Assembly: GCA_023229465.1 (NCBI GenBank)
Contig: JALNZE010000006.1
Coordinates: 1 to 64,000, forward strand
Source: Chitinophagaceae bacterium
GTDB lineage: Bacteria; Bacteroidota; Bacteroidia; Chitinophagales; Chitinophagaceae
Reading direction: 5' to 3'
DNA length: 64,000 nt
Below are positions 26,255-35,249 of the stretch, piece by piece. Numbering within the stretch: the stretch's first letter is position 1; each line of letters opens with the position of its first letter. A program made the position numbers and the translations under genes. The notes beneath the pieces are model-generated. The model did not search any database and was not told the origin of the DNA. It worked only from the letters and a program-made list of their open reading frames with translations.

Positions 26255-27403
26255 GTGAAAAATAAAGGGCTTCCGCTTTTATTGGTTGCATTGGTAAGCT
26301 GCCTGGCAGTTTTCGCACAAACCGAACCATCCCGCCTGCGTATCAGCATACTTACCTGTGCACCGGGGGATGAATTGTATGCCACTTTTGGTCATACTGC
26401 TATCCGTATTATTGACAGTAGCCAGCAAACCGACCTGGTTTATAACTACGGAACATTTGATTTTAATGACCCTGACTTTTATTCAAAATTCACCAGGGGT
26501 AAACTGGATTATTTTTTGTCAGTGGCCACGCTTCCCCAATTCATGTATGAATACCAGGTAGAGAACAGGGATGTAAGTGAACAGGAATTACGTTTAACAG
26601 ACAGTATAAAGCGGGCAATCCTTACCGCGTTAACTGAAAACTTAGCGGGAGCCGCCCGGTATTACAAATACGATTTTTTATATAATAACTGCACGTCAAG
26701 GGTAAGAGACATACTGATTAAATATGCGGGGTTGAAAGCGAACCAGACATTGGTTCCCGCCAAAACAAGTTTTCGGAATATGTTGCACGAGTACCTGGAT
26801 AAAGGGGCAAAATCATGGAGTAAACTGGGTATTGATTTGTTATTGGGAAGCCCGATTGATCAACTGGTAAATATACCGGAATCGATGTTCTTACCGGATT
26901 ACCTGATGAAGGGAATTGACAGCTCCGTTCATAGCAAACCCTCAGGCATTTTAGAAAAAAAAATATTACTATTCAGGGGAATTCAAAGCCAGGAGCCTTT
27001 CCATAACCGGCCCTTCTATTTTTTCAGTGTATTCGCACTGCTGGTGGCCGGCATTTCTTTTATCCGGCATAAAGCGGCCAGGCAAATGACAAAGGCAGTA
27101 GATTTTATGTTGTTCCTGGTAACAGGACTGGTTGGTTTTTTAGTATTGTTTATGTGGTTTGGTACTGATCATACATCCTGTGCAGCCAATTACAACCTTT
27201 TGTGGGCGCTGCCTACCCATCTGATTGCAGCCTTTGCCCTATGGAGAAACCCAGGTTGGCTTCAAAAATATTTTGGCTTTTGTTCTGTGTACTATTTATT
27301 AATCCTTGTATTCTATTTCTTTTTACCCCAGCAATTGAATACCGGTTTCATTCCATTCATCCTACTATTGCTGTTCAGATCATTGCAATGGAGAAAAAAA
27401 TAA
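26255..27403 (+). CDS. DUF4105 membrane protein
   Basis: A 382-residue protein starting with GTG. The signal peptide is MKNKGLPLLLVALVSCLAVFAQ. An extracytoplasmic domain (about 25-230) holds conserved-looking His in YATFGHTAIRI and Cys in YNNCTSRVRDIL, and the C-terminal 130 residues form about four or five membrane segments. This fits the DUF4105 family of Bacteroidota; the His/Cys pair suggests a cysteine hydrolase-like fold, but no activity can be assigned. The last 16 bases overlap the start of the hydrolase gene, which implies translational coupling. Confidence 0.85.
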   Translation: MKNKGLPLLLVALVSCLAVFAQTEPSRLRISILTCAPGDELYATFGHTAIRIIDSSQQTDLVYNYGTFDFNDPDFYSKFTRGKLDYFLSVATLPQFMYEYQVENRDVSEQELRLTDSIKRAILTALTENLAGAARYYKYDFLYNNCTSRVRDILIKYAGLKANQTLVPAKTSFRNMLHEYLDKGAKSWSKLGIDLLLGSPIDQLVNIPESMFLPDYLMKGIDSSVHSKPSGILEKKILLFRGIQSQEPFHNRPFYFFSVFALLVAGISFIRHKAARQMTKAVDFMLFLVTGLVGFLVLFMWFGTDHTSCAANYNLLWALPTHLIAAFALWRNPGWLQKYFGFCSVYYLLILVFYFFLPQQLNTGFIPFILLLLFRSLQWRKK

Positions 27404-28263
27404 CCCTGGTGAAAAAATCATTCCGCTATCAAACAGCCAATATCGCTTACAGAATTTCAGGGAGCGGGAAACCCTTAGTGCTGGTACATGGATTTGGAGA
27501 AGACAGCCATATCTGGGATGAGCAGGTTTCTTTTTTACAACAGCACTGTTTATTAATTGTACCGGATCTTCCGGGATCGGGGGAATCGGAGAGGTTGGAG
27601 GAAAAGTTAAAAGTGAAAAGTCAAAAGTCAGAAGAGAATAGTGGGGCAGAGCCTGCCATTGATGCTATTTCGATAGAAGATTATTCCGATTGTATCAAGG
27701 CTTTACTGGAGCAGGAAAATATTGCAAACTGCACCATGCTTGGCCATAGTATGGGAGGCTACATTACACTTGCCTTTGCAGAAAAATATCCGGAGGTACT
27801 GACTGGTTTTGGATTAATCCATTCCACCGCTTTTGCAGACAGTGAGGAGAAAAAAAGGAACCGCCAAAAAAGTATTGAACTGATTGAATCCTATGGGCCC
27901 TACCCTTTTCTGAGAAATACCATCCCTAATTTATTCGGGGCAAAATTCAAAGCTAACTATCCTGAAAGGGTGGAGGCACTCATTCAGTCGTCACAAAATT
28001 TTACAAAAGAAGCTATAGAACAATACACACTGGCCATGATGAATCGTCCGGACAAGACGGCTGTACTGAGAGGCAACCCATTGCCGGTTCTTTTTGTAAT
28101 GGGAACCGAAGATCTCGCGGCTCCCATGGCGGATGTAATGCAACAAACCCCGTTGCCAATCCATTCTATTGTGCGGGTTTTACAAAACACGGGGCATATT
28201 GGCATGTGGGAAGCCACTGCGGAAATGAACAGTATCCTGCTGGGTTTTATTAACAGGCCCTGA
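27388..28263 (+). CDS. Alpha/beta hydrolase
   Basis: A 291-residue soluble alpha/beta hydrolase. The oxyanion region is LVHGFGEDSHIWDEQV, the nucleophile elbow GHSMGGY, the acid lies near VLFVMGTEDLAAP, and the catalytic His is in NTGHIGMWE. I chose the ATG at 27388 because the upstream part of the frame is inside the DUF4105 membrane region and looks non-native. An extra lysine-rich segment (EKLKVKSQKSEE, about residues 72-83) between VPDLPGSGESE and the next helix is encoded by a low-complexity AAAAGT repeat. The substrate is unknown. Confidence 0.9.
   Translation: MEKKITLVKKSFRYQTANIAYRISGSGKPLVLVHGFGEDSHIWDEQVSFLQQHCLLIVPDLPGSGESERLEEKLKVKSQKSEENSGAEPAIDAISIEDYSDCIKALLEQENIANCTMLGHSMGGYITLAFAEKYPEVLTGFGLIHSTAFADSEEKKRNRQKSIELIESYGPYPFLRNTIPNLFGAKFKANYPERVEALIQSSQNFTKEAIEQYTLAMMNRPDKTAVLRGNPLPVLFVMGTEDLAAPMADVMQQTPLPIHSIVRVLQNTGHIGMWEATAEMNSILLGFINRP
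27601..27636. repeat. AAAAGT-type repeat inside a hydrolase gene
   Basis: GAAAAGTTAAAAGTGAAAAG followed by TCAAAAGTCAGAAGAG is a tandem-like phrase that adds about 12 charged residues to a surface loop of the alpha/beta hydrolase without breaking the frame. Confidence 0.65.
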
Positions 28264-28504
28264 TAGCCTGCATCGAAAGAGCAGTTAGTGTAAGAAAATG
28301 AGTATCCTTTTATTACCAGGGCAGCAATCTGTACATTCTTTCCCTCTTTAAAAAACTGTGGTGAATCAGTTAAATAGTGATTTCAGGATATTGAATAGTG
28401 ATACATATTGTACATTCACAGTGTGATCAATTAAATATAAAGAATTAATCTTTACATACTAAGTGGAATTATTTAATTAATGCTGATTGAGAAGAACCAG
28501 TAAG

Positions 28505-31156
28505 ATGAAGAAACTATTTATTTTGTGTATACTCCTGTGTTTTACTTATCAGGGATTTGCCAATCACTTAAAGGGAGGATGGATACAATATACATATATC
28601 GGCCCCGGAGCTACTGTAAATAGTTCAAGATACCAGATAACTGTACGACAATACCTTGATTGTAATTCAAATGCTGCGCAAAGGGACCCTGATGTGTATA
28701 TTGGCATATTTGATGGCGCCACCAATCTGCTTAAAGATAAATTAACCATCCCATTAACAAGGACGGACAATCCAGATAAAACAAATTATAATCCATGTAT
28801 TTCACAGCCACCCCCTAAAGTATGTTACATCATTGATGTTTATTCACAAACCATAGATCTTCCTCAGAATGATGCTGGATATACCTTAACTGTACAGCGA
28901 TGCTGCCGTATTCTTGGTATTAATAATATAAGTGGCAACTCAAATAATATTGGCATCAGTTACACCACTAAAATTCCAGGCACCATAAATAACATCAACT
29001 ATGCGACAAACAGTAGCCCCGTATTTGCGCAAAAAGATACAGCACTTATTTGTTTCAATGCCCCTTTTACTTTTGATTTTAGTGCCACAGATGCTGATGG
29101 AGACCAGTTAACCTATAGTTTTTGCGATGGATTGGTGGGAGGTAATAATACCCAGGCGGGTGCAAGACCTAATCCACCCACAAATCCGCCATACGGTTTA
29201 GTTTCCTATACTACTCCCAATTATAGTGGATCTTCACCTATGGGGGTTCAGGTAACAATAGACCTGCAATCAGGTATTATTTCCGGAACCGCACCTTCCG
29301 CAACAGGTGATTATGTGGTTTCTGTTTGTGCAAGTGAATTCAGAAATGGGGTATTAATAGGAACAACTAAAAAGGAAATACATATAACTGTTGCAGACTG
29401 TTCAATTTCTGCAGCAACACTTAAACCTACTTATATTACCTGTAATGGCACAACCCTTAGCTTTCGAAATGAATCTACCAATTCGAACATTAGTTCATAT
29501 GTATGGGATTTTGGTATACCCTCATTAACAACAGATACCTCCACCAACCCTACTCCTGATTATGATTATTTAAAAAGCGGTAAAGACAGTGGCACCTATA
29601 CTGTTAAATTAAAAGTAACGGCAGTAGGCGGCTGCCAGGATTCCGCTACTTCAATTGTAAAAGTGTATCCGGGCTTTGCGCCAAACTATACAGTAACAGG
29701 CACCTGCTTCCTGAATAATTATACCTTCTCTGATGCAACAGTTACAAAATATGGTTTGGTAAATTCCTGGGTATGGGATTTTGGAGACAATACCACGCTG
29801 GCTGATACGGCACATAGTAACGATTCTGTTTGGAAATATACCTCGCCTGCCAATGCGCAGGTACGATTAATAGTATCCAATACCAAAGGATGTATTGATA
29901 CCATCACAAAATCTTTAACGATTCTTGATAAGCCCATTCTTAACCTGCCATTCAGGGATACATTGATCTGCAGTAATGATACCCTGGCGCTAAAAGTGAT
30001 CATCGGCAGTGGATCTGTTTTATGGACGCCCATTAACGGCCCTAATAAAACAAGGATACTGAATGCTGCCACTGCCTCTCCCCTTGTGTTCCCCAGAGAT
30101 ACTACCAGGTATTATATATCGGTAAATGATAATGGCTGTGCCAATACAGATTCAGTTACGGTTAATGTGCTGCCATTCATCGCGGCAAAAGCAGGTATTG
30201 ATACCGGTATCTGTAAAACCGATACCATCCGGCTTCATCCGGTAAGTGACGCGCTCAGTTATCAATGGACCGCCTCTACCGGAGAAACAGTTCAGGCTAT
30301 TAAAAAACCATTGGTTCAACCTTTAACCAATACGATGTACCGCCTGGTGGCCAACCTGGGTAAATGTGAGGCTAAAGATTCTTTTACCGTAAAAGTGGCC
30401 CCATACCCCAATGCCTCCGTAGGCGCTGATGTTACTATTTGTTATGGCAGCAGGGTTCAGTTAAGTGGCGCCATTACGGGTTCCGTATTCTTCTGGAGCC
30501 CCACCAATTCACTGGTAAATGAAAATACCATTAGTCCTACAGCGGGCCCAACCAAAACCACCCAATATATACTAACAGTTACAGATACCATTGGTTGTCC
30601 GAAACCCAAAGCAGATACTATACTGGTAACCGTTATCCCATTCATCTATGCCTATGCAGGAGTAGACACTGCCGTTGTACCCAATCAGCCCATTCAGTTA
30701 CAGGCAAATGGAGGAACCGGTTATCGCTGGACACCCGCTACAGGATTAAGTGATCCTGCTATAGCCAACCCAATTGCCTTATTAGGCAGTACGGTTGATT
30801 CTATTATATATACTGTACGGGTTAGCAATGCACTTTGTTTTAACGAGGATAAAATAGTGGTCAGGGTATATAAGAATGGCCCCGACATTTTAGTTCCTTC
30901 CGCCTATACGCCCAATGGTGATGGTAAAAATGATATTATCAAACCTATCTTATATGGTATCTCCAAGCTAAACTACTTCAGCATTTACAGCAGGTGGGGC
31001 CAGTTATTATTTTCGACTTCGGAGATTGGGAAAGGATGGGATGGTAATTTTAGAGGTACCCCCCAGCCTGCCGGCGCTTATGTTTACCAGGCATTAGGTA
31101 TAGATTATACCGGAAAAACTATTTTCAGAAAAGGTACGATTGTACTGATCAGGTAA
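28505..31156 (+). CDS. Secreted PKD-domain protein with gliding-motility C-terminal domain (T9SS type B substrate)
   Basis: An 883-residue secreted protein. The signal peptide is MKKLFILCILLCFTYQGFA, and the chosen ATG at 28505 begins it. An adhesin-like N-terminal region follows (NHLKGGWIQYTY, about 20-300), then two PKD-like domains (SSYVWDFG and NSWVWDFGDNTTL), further Ig-like repeats, and a C-terminal gliding-motility-associated domain (about 800-883) with PSAYTPNGDGKND, IYSRWGQLLF, GWDGNFRGTPQPAGAYVY. This C-terminal domain directs proteins through the type IX system. The function is probably surface adhesion or matrix; the exact role is unknown. The 240 bp upstream hold no recognisable element. 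Confidence 0.9.
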   Translation: MKKLFILCILLCFTYQGFANHLKGGWIQYTYIGPGATVNSSRYQITVRQYLDCNSNAAQRDPDVYIGIFDGATNLLKDKLTIPLTRTDNPDKTNYNPCISQPPPKVCYIIDVYSQTIDLPQNDAGYTLTVQRCCRILGINNISGNSNNIGISYTTKIPGTINNINYATNSSPVFAQKDTALICFNAPFTFDFSATDADGDQLTYSFCDGLVGGNNTQAGARPNPPTNPPYGLVSYTTPNYSGSSPMGVQVTIDLQSGIISGTAPSATGDYVVSVCASEFRNGVLIGTTKKEIHITVADCSISAATLKPTYITCNGTTLSFRNESTNSNISSYVWDFGIPSLTTDTSTNPTPDYDYLKSGKDSGTYTVKLKVTAVGGCQDSATSIVKVYPGFAPNYTVTGTCFLNNYTFSDATVTKYGLVNSWVWDFGDNTTLADTAHSNDSVWKYTSPANAQVRLIVSNTKGCIDTITKSLTILDKPILNLPFRDTLICSNDTLALKVIIGSGSVLWTPINGPNKTRILNAATASPLVFPRDTTRYYISVNDNGCANTDSVTVNVLPFIAAKAGIDTGICKTDTIRLHPVSDALSYQWTASTGETVQAIKKPLVQPLTNTMYRLVANLGKCEAKDSFTVKVAPYPNASVGADVTICYGSRVQLSGAITGSVFFWSPTNSLVNENTISPTAGPTKTTQYILTVTDTIGCPKPKADTILVTVIPFIYAYAGVDTAVVPNQPIQLQANGGTGYRWTPATGLSDPAIANPIALLGSTVDSIIYTVRVSNALCFNEDKIVVRVYKNGPDILVPSAYTPNGDGKNDIIKPILYGISKLNYFSIYSRWGQLLFSTSEIGKGWDGNFRGTPQPAGAYVYQALGIDYTGKTIFRKGTIVLIR

Positions 31157-31220
31157 AGAGAAACCTGCTTGTTTTTAGTAAGTTTTGGGCAGGCAGGCAA
31201 TGGCTTAGGATGAGTTGCCT

Positions 31221-31228
31221 TAATTTTG
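31221..31228 (+). promoter_or_regulatory. -7 promoter element for the SDR gene
   Basis: TAATTTTG fits TAnnTTTG and lies 18 bp before the ATG at 31247, predicting a leader near 15 nt. Confidence 0.5.
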
Positions 31229-31246
31229 TTCTCTTATAACCACATT

Positions 31247-32002
31247 ATGACTAAAATTATTCTCATCACAGGCGCCAGTGCTGGTTTTGGAAAAGCCATC
31301 GCGGAAAAATTCGCTGCTGCCGGCTGGAACTGTATTATCACCGGAAGAAGAGCCGACAGGCTGAAAGCATTGGCTGAAGAACTTCAAACCCAATATGCAA
31401 TAAAGGTACTTCCGTTGGTGTTTGATGTTCAGGCAAGAAAAGAAGTGTTTGCAGCGCTGGAGAATTTACCGGAACAATGGCGCAATATTGATGTGTTGGT
31501 AAACAACGCGGGACTTGCCTTAGGACGGGATAGTTTTGAAAATGCAAACCTGGATGACTGGGATACGATGATAGATACCAATGTTAAAGGTATCATGTAT
31601 GTAACCAAGGCAGTCTTGCCTTATATGACCGGCAGAAAAAAGGGGCATATTATCAATATGGGATCAGTAGCGGGAAAATTAGTATACAAAGAAGGGAATG
31701 GGTACTGTGCCAGTAAGCATGCGGTGGATGCTTTAAGTAAAGCCATGCGTATTGATCTTCTTCCCTATCGTATAAAAGTTACGGCCATACATCCCGGAGC
31801 GGCAGAAACTGAATTTTCACAGGTTAGGTTTAAGGGTGATGCATTGAAAGCCAAACAGGTATATGATGGCTTTACCCCACTCTATGCCGGAGACATAGCC
31901 AATATTACCTTTTATTGTGCCGGCCTGCCCGAAAATATTTGTATCAATGATTTGGTCGTTACCTGTACAGCACAGGCCGATGCCATTTATATTCAAAAAT
32001 AA
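31247..32002 (+). CDS. Short-chain dehydrogenase/reductase (YdfG-like)
   Basis: A 251-residue NAD(P)-dependent oxidoreductase. The nucleotide motif is ITGASAGFGKAIAEKF, followed by the arginine-rich stretch TGRRADRLKAL that suggests NADPH use, the structural motif NNAG, catalytic Ser in INMGSVAGK and the Tyr-Lys pair in YCASKHAVD. The C-terminal part (HPGAAETEFSQVRFKGD) resembles YdfG-type 3-hydroxy acid or serine dehydrogenases. I chose the ATG at 31247 since the -7 promoter element overlaps the codons upstream of it. Confidence 0.93.
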   Translation: MTKIILITGASAGFGKAIAEKFAAAGWNCIITGRRADRLKALAEELQTQYAIKVLPLVFDVQARKEVFAALENLPEQWRNIDVLVNNAGLALGRDSFENANLDDWDTMIDTNVKGIMYVTKAVLPYMTGRKKGHIINMGSVAGKLVYKEGNGYCASKHAVDALSKAMRIDLLPYRIKVTAIHPGAAETEFSQVRFKGDALKAKQVYDGFTPLYAGDIANITFYCAGLPENICINDLVVTCTAQADAIYIQK

Positions 32003-32137
32003 ATTTCCCGCCTACGCAACCTTTCAAAAAAGCCTATCGTCTTGTATGTAAGAGAAATTAATAAACGGTATTCGACCTCAGGGCAAGCCCCGGGGTATTG
32101 AACCAGTTAAAACCTAATAAAGACAATGTTCCTATAG

Positions 32138-32494
32138 CTCCCCAAAAAAAATATCAGTTCTTCCGTTATAACCCTATCTGAACCAGTCATTTTAAAGCTC
32201 AGTACAGTTAAAGAGAATAGTAATATTACAAAGGATACCATTAAAGTTGCGGGGGCGCTTAAACCCAAAACCAGCATGCCTTACCTGAATACAAATAATA
32301 CCCACACGCTTTTTGCAACCACGAACTTCAGCCTGGGCTATCAATTCCGGGCAGGTAAGATCGGAAGTCTTCGAATAGAACCCTATTTAAATTTACCGCT
32401 TAAAGGAATCGGAAAAAGCCAGGAGCGTATTATCAGCAGAGGCGTTTACCTTGGCTGGATCTACGATTATCCTAAAAGAAAGTTAAAGCATTAA
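32138..32494 (+). pseudogene. Remnant of an outer-membrane beta-barrel protein
   Basis: An open frame of 118 codons follows an in-frame TAG at 32135 and has no start codon until an internal Met at 32276. It ends with alternating aromatic strands typical of an outer-membrane barrel C-terminus: FSLGYQFRAGKIGSLRIEPY, LPLKGIG, and SRGVYLGWIYDY. The residues before that Met also read as coherent protein (PVILKLSTVKENS), which suggests a 5'-deleted gene rather than a small complete one. I do not recognise the exact family. Confidence 0.6.
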
Positions 32495-32588
32495 ACACCA
32501 TTAACCCTCTCTGTTTTCTGGCATGATATTTATGATGTAAAAGCCACTGGACAGACTTATATCTTTTATTTATATACAAAAAAAGGAA

Positions 32589-33044
32589 ATGAAAAAAATG
32601 AAAAAAATCTTATACGCATCCCTTGTACTTGGCATTATAATCATGGGCGCTGCTTATTATGGCTATACAGAATATAACCGTAAGAGTACGAACCTGGCCG
32701 ATGCCAAAGCAGACTACATAGTATCAGTGAATGATATTATCAGCCAGTTCAGTAAAGATGAGCCAGGCAGTAATGCCAAATATTTATCGAAAGTGATTGA
32801 AGTATCCGGGCAGATAAAGAAAATAGACGAAGATGAAAATGGGTTTTATACACTTGTATTAGGTGATACGGCATCTATGTCTTCTGTGAGATGTAGCCTT
32901 GACAGTATGATCAATAAAAAAGTGAGCAGTTTCACCACCGGACAAACTATTTCAATCAAAGGAGTGTGTACCGGATACAGTACAGATGATATGGGGCTTG
33001 GATCCGATGTTATCCTGAACAGATGTGTACCAGCTAAGAACTAA
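32589..33044 (+). CDS. OB-fold (tRNA_anti-like) membrane-anchored protein
   Basis: A 151-residue protein. It starts MKKMKKILYASLVLGIIIMG with one N-terminal membrane segment, so it is probably anchored and exported; the second Met, at 32598, is an alternative start. Residues about 60-145 look like a small OB-fold: KVIEVSGQIKKIDEDENGFYTLVLG, VRCSLDS and ISIKGVCTGY, in the style of the Bacteroidota tRNA_anti-like family. The function is unknown. It precedes a YceI-like gene and a DUF5777 gene; from recollection these three families often occur together. It appears intact, unlike its neighbours. Confidence 0.72.
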   Translation: MKKMKKILYASLVLGIIIMGAAYYGYTEYNRKSTNLADAKADYIVSVNDIISQFSKDEPGSNAKYLSKVIEVSGQIKKIDEDENGFYTLVLGDTASMSSVRCSLDSMINKKVSSFTTGQTISIKGVCTGYSTDDMGLGSDVILNRCVPAKN

Positions 33045-33079
33045 CCTAATTTATCAGACTTAAAACACTAATCAAATAA

Positions 33080-33634
33080 AAAATCTTTCTGTTTGCCGGT
33101 ATTATTACACTGGCTATCACTTCACGGGCTCAGGACAAATATTTTACCAAGAATGGAAAGATAGTTTTTGATGCCACCTCTCCTAAATCACCTGAAAATA
33201 TTGATGGAACTAATAAGAACGCTACCTGCGTACTTGATAGCAAATCCGGAGAAATTCAGTTTGCTGTTTTAATGAAAGGCTTTGAATTTGACAGAGCCCT
33301 GATGATGGAACATTTTAATGAAAACTATGTTGAGAGTGACCGGTTTCCCAAAACAGTATTTAAGGGTCAGATTGTAAATAACGAGACCATTAATTATACG
33401 AAAGACGCGGTATACCCTGCCAAGGTAAAAGGCAAATTAACTATGCATGGCGAAACAAAAGAATTGGAAACCGAAGGTAAGATAACCGTTAAAGGAGGAA
33501 GGATTTCAGTAACCGCTGAATTTGCCGCACTACTGGCCGATTATAAAATAGCGATCCCCCAACTCGTAGCAGACAAAGTAGCCAAAAATGCAAAAATAAC
33601 TGTTGATTGCTCACTGGAGCTTTTGAAAAAATAA
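33080..33634 (+). pseudogene. YceI-family protein lacking a start codon
   Basis: The frame runs from 33080, directly after an in-frame TAA at 33077, for 184 codons. It reads as a complete exported YceI-like lipocalin: signal-like KIFLFAGIITLAITSRAQ, then KYFTKNGKIVFDATSP, KSGEIQFAVLMKGFEFD, MMEHFNENYVESDRFPKTVF, KVKGKLTMHGETKELET. No in-frame ATG, GTG or TTG exists before the internal Met at 33272, which would remove the signal peptide and the first strands. CTG at 33089 or ATC at 33083 would be unusual starts. A small deletion that removed the ATG is likely. YceI proteins bind polyisoprenoids in the periplasm. Confidence 0.72.
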
Positions 33635-33658
33635 TGCTTACCCACCAAAATTAATCAC

Positions 33659-34201
33659 ATGAAGAAGAAAATAATAACATTCAGTGCGGCTATCCTTTTA
33701 GCTGTATTATTCTCCCAGAGAGTACAGGCCCAGGAAAAAGATTTATTGGAACTGGTTGGTGAAGATAAACCTCAAAAGGAAATCGTAAAGAATGCTTTCA
33801 AATCAATCAGGGTAATTAATGGACATTCAATGGAATTTCTATCACCCGGCACCATGGACTTCAGAATACTGCACCGTTTTGGGCAGTTAAATCAGGGCGC
33901 CAAAAATTTATTCGGTCTTGACCAGGCAAGCATGCGGTTAGGTTTGGATTTTGGATTAACACAAAACCTGATGGTAGGTGTAGGTAGAAGTACCTTTAAA
34001 AAAGAATTGGATGGCTATATCAAATATGCTCCCATCAGGCAATCCACCGGAAGTCACGTGTTCCAATTACATGTATCCAATGCCGCGGGGATGAATGAAA
34101 GAGCCTTCATCACAGAAACAACCGCCAGTTGGGAAAAAATTGATATCCGGTTCGGCTTCAACCTGTCGAGGGTATTCCAGTTATGGAAAGTAAAAAGATG
34201 A
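33659..34201 (+). pseudogene. DUF5777 beta-barrel protein with internal deletion
   Basis: A 180-residue frame with a signal peptide (MKKKIITFSAAILLAVLFSQ) and the family N-terminal region (AFKSIRVINGHSMEFLSPGT, HRFGQLNQGAKNLFGLDQAS, LMVGVGRSTFKKELDGYIKY). It then jumps at PIRQSTG, near base 34050, straight into the family C-terminus (SHVFQLHVSNAAGMNERAFI, FGFNLSRVFQL). Intact relatives, as I recall them, are close to 300 residues, so more than 100 residues of barrel strands are missing in frame. A functional barrel is unlikely. It sits 24 bp after the damaged YceI gene. Confidence 0.72.
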
Positions 34202-34269
34202 TTTCACTGTTTGCCGTGACAATTATTTGCAATCATGAAGGGAAAAGCAGATACTTCGATATTCCGTGT

Positions 34270-35226
34270 TCAATAGTCAAAATTATTCTTCCTCGCTTCC
34301 AGAAAATCATTCCATATCTCCCTCACTACTTCGCCTGCTGGTTTAATCTTTTTTATTAAGGCACTCACCTGGCCTATTTCCAATTCACCCTCTGTTAAGT
34401 CGCCTTCGAACATGCCTTTTTTGGCGCGGGCCCTGCCCAATATTTTAGTCAGCGCTTCTTCATCTGCGCCCTTTAATTCTGCCATTCTTACTTTCTCATA
34501 AAAAGGATTTTTAAGCAGCCGGACCGGCATTAATTTTTTCAGACTCATTTGCGTATCTCCTTCTTCGGCATTAATCACTGCTTCTTTAAAAGCCGGGTGT
34601 GAAGAGGCTTCCGGCGTACATACAAACCTACTCCCTATCTGTACCGCCTCTGCACCCAATACCATGGCAGCCAGCATCTGGCGGCCGGTGGCAATACCAC
34701 CGGCGGCAATCAGTGGAATAGATATAGCCTCTCTAACCGCAGGTATCAAAACCATGCTGGTAGTTTCTTCTCTTCCATTATGGCCGCCCGCTTCAAATCC
34801 TTCAGCAACAACCGCATCACATCCGGCATCCGCTGCTTTTTTAGCGAACTTGCTGCTGCTGATTACATGCACAACCTTGATCCCATTTTCTTTGAGATAA
34901 CCAGTCCAGTTTTTAGGATTACCGGCACTGGTAAAAACAATAGGTACTTTTTCTGCTACAATAATCTGCATAATCTCTGCAACAGAGGGATACATTAGCG
35001 GAACATTCACGCCAAAAGGCTTATCAGTGGCAGCTTTGCATTTTTGAATATGCTCACGCAACACTTCTGGGTACATAGAGCCGGCTCCTATCAGCCCCAA
35101 TGCGCCCGCATTACTTACCGCACTGGCCAATCTCCAGCCACTGGCCCATACCATACCCGCCTGTATAATGGGGAATTTAATTTGGAAGAGAGTGGTAATT
35201 CGGTTTGTCCATGGTTGTTCATCCAT
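34270..35226 (-). CDS. Nitronate monooxygenase family flavoprotein
   Basis: A 318-residue FMN-dependent TIM-barrel protein of the 2-nitropropane dioxygenase/nitronate monooxygenase type. It has FPIIQAGMVWASGWRLASAVSNAGALG at the start, then IVFTSAGNP, AEGFEAGGHNG with the active-site His, PLIAAGGIATGRQMLAAMVLGAEAVQIGSRF. I chose the ATG at 35226 because MDEQPWTNRIT fits the family start better than the longer frame. It lies 23 bp downstream of the nucleotidyltransferase gene, so they may be cotranscribed without an obvious pathway link. It probably detoxifies alkyl nitronates; enoyl-ACP reductase FabK is a less likely relative. Confidence 0.87.
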   Translation of the reverse strand: MDEQPWTNRITTLFQIKFPIIQAGMVWASGWRLASAVSNAGALGLIGAGSMYPEVLREHIQKCKAATDKPFGVNVPLMYPSVAEIMQIIVAEKVPIVFTSAGNPKNWTGYLKENGIKVVHVISSSKFAKKAADAGCDAVVAEGFEAGGHNGREETTSMVLIPAVREAISIPLIAAGGIATGRQMLAAMVLGAEAVQIGSRFVCTPEASSHPAFKEAVINAEEGDTQMSLKKLMPVRLLKNPFYEKVRMAELKGADEEALTKILGRARAKKGMFEGDLTEGELEIGQVSALIKKIKPAGEVVREIWNDFLEARKNNFDY

Positions 35227-35249
35227 AGTTGCTGATTTTTTAAGCTGCA

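Noticed and set aside
32070..32105. A GC-rich CCTCAGGGCAAGCCCCGGGG phrase after the SDR gene as a terminator
   Set aside because: Pairing of the arms is imperfect and no T tract follows. It may be another dispersed repeat, but I could not find a second copy in the window.
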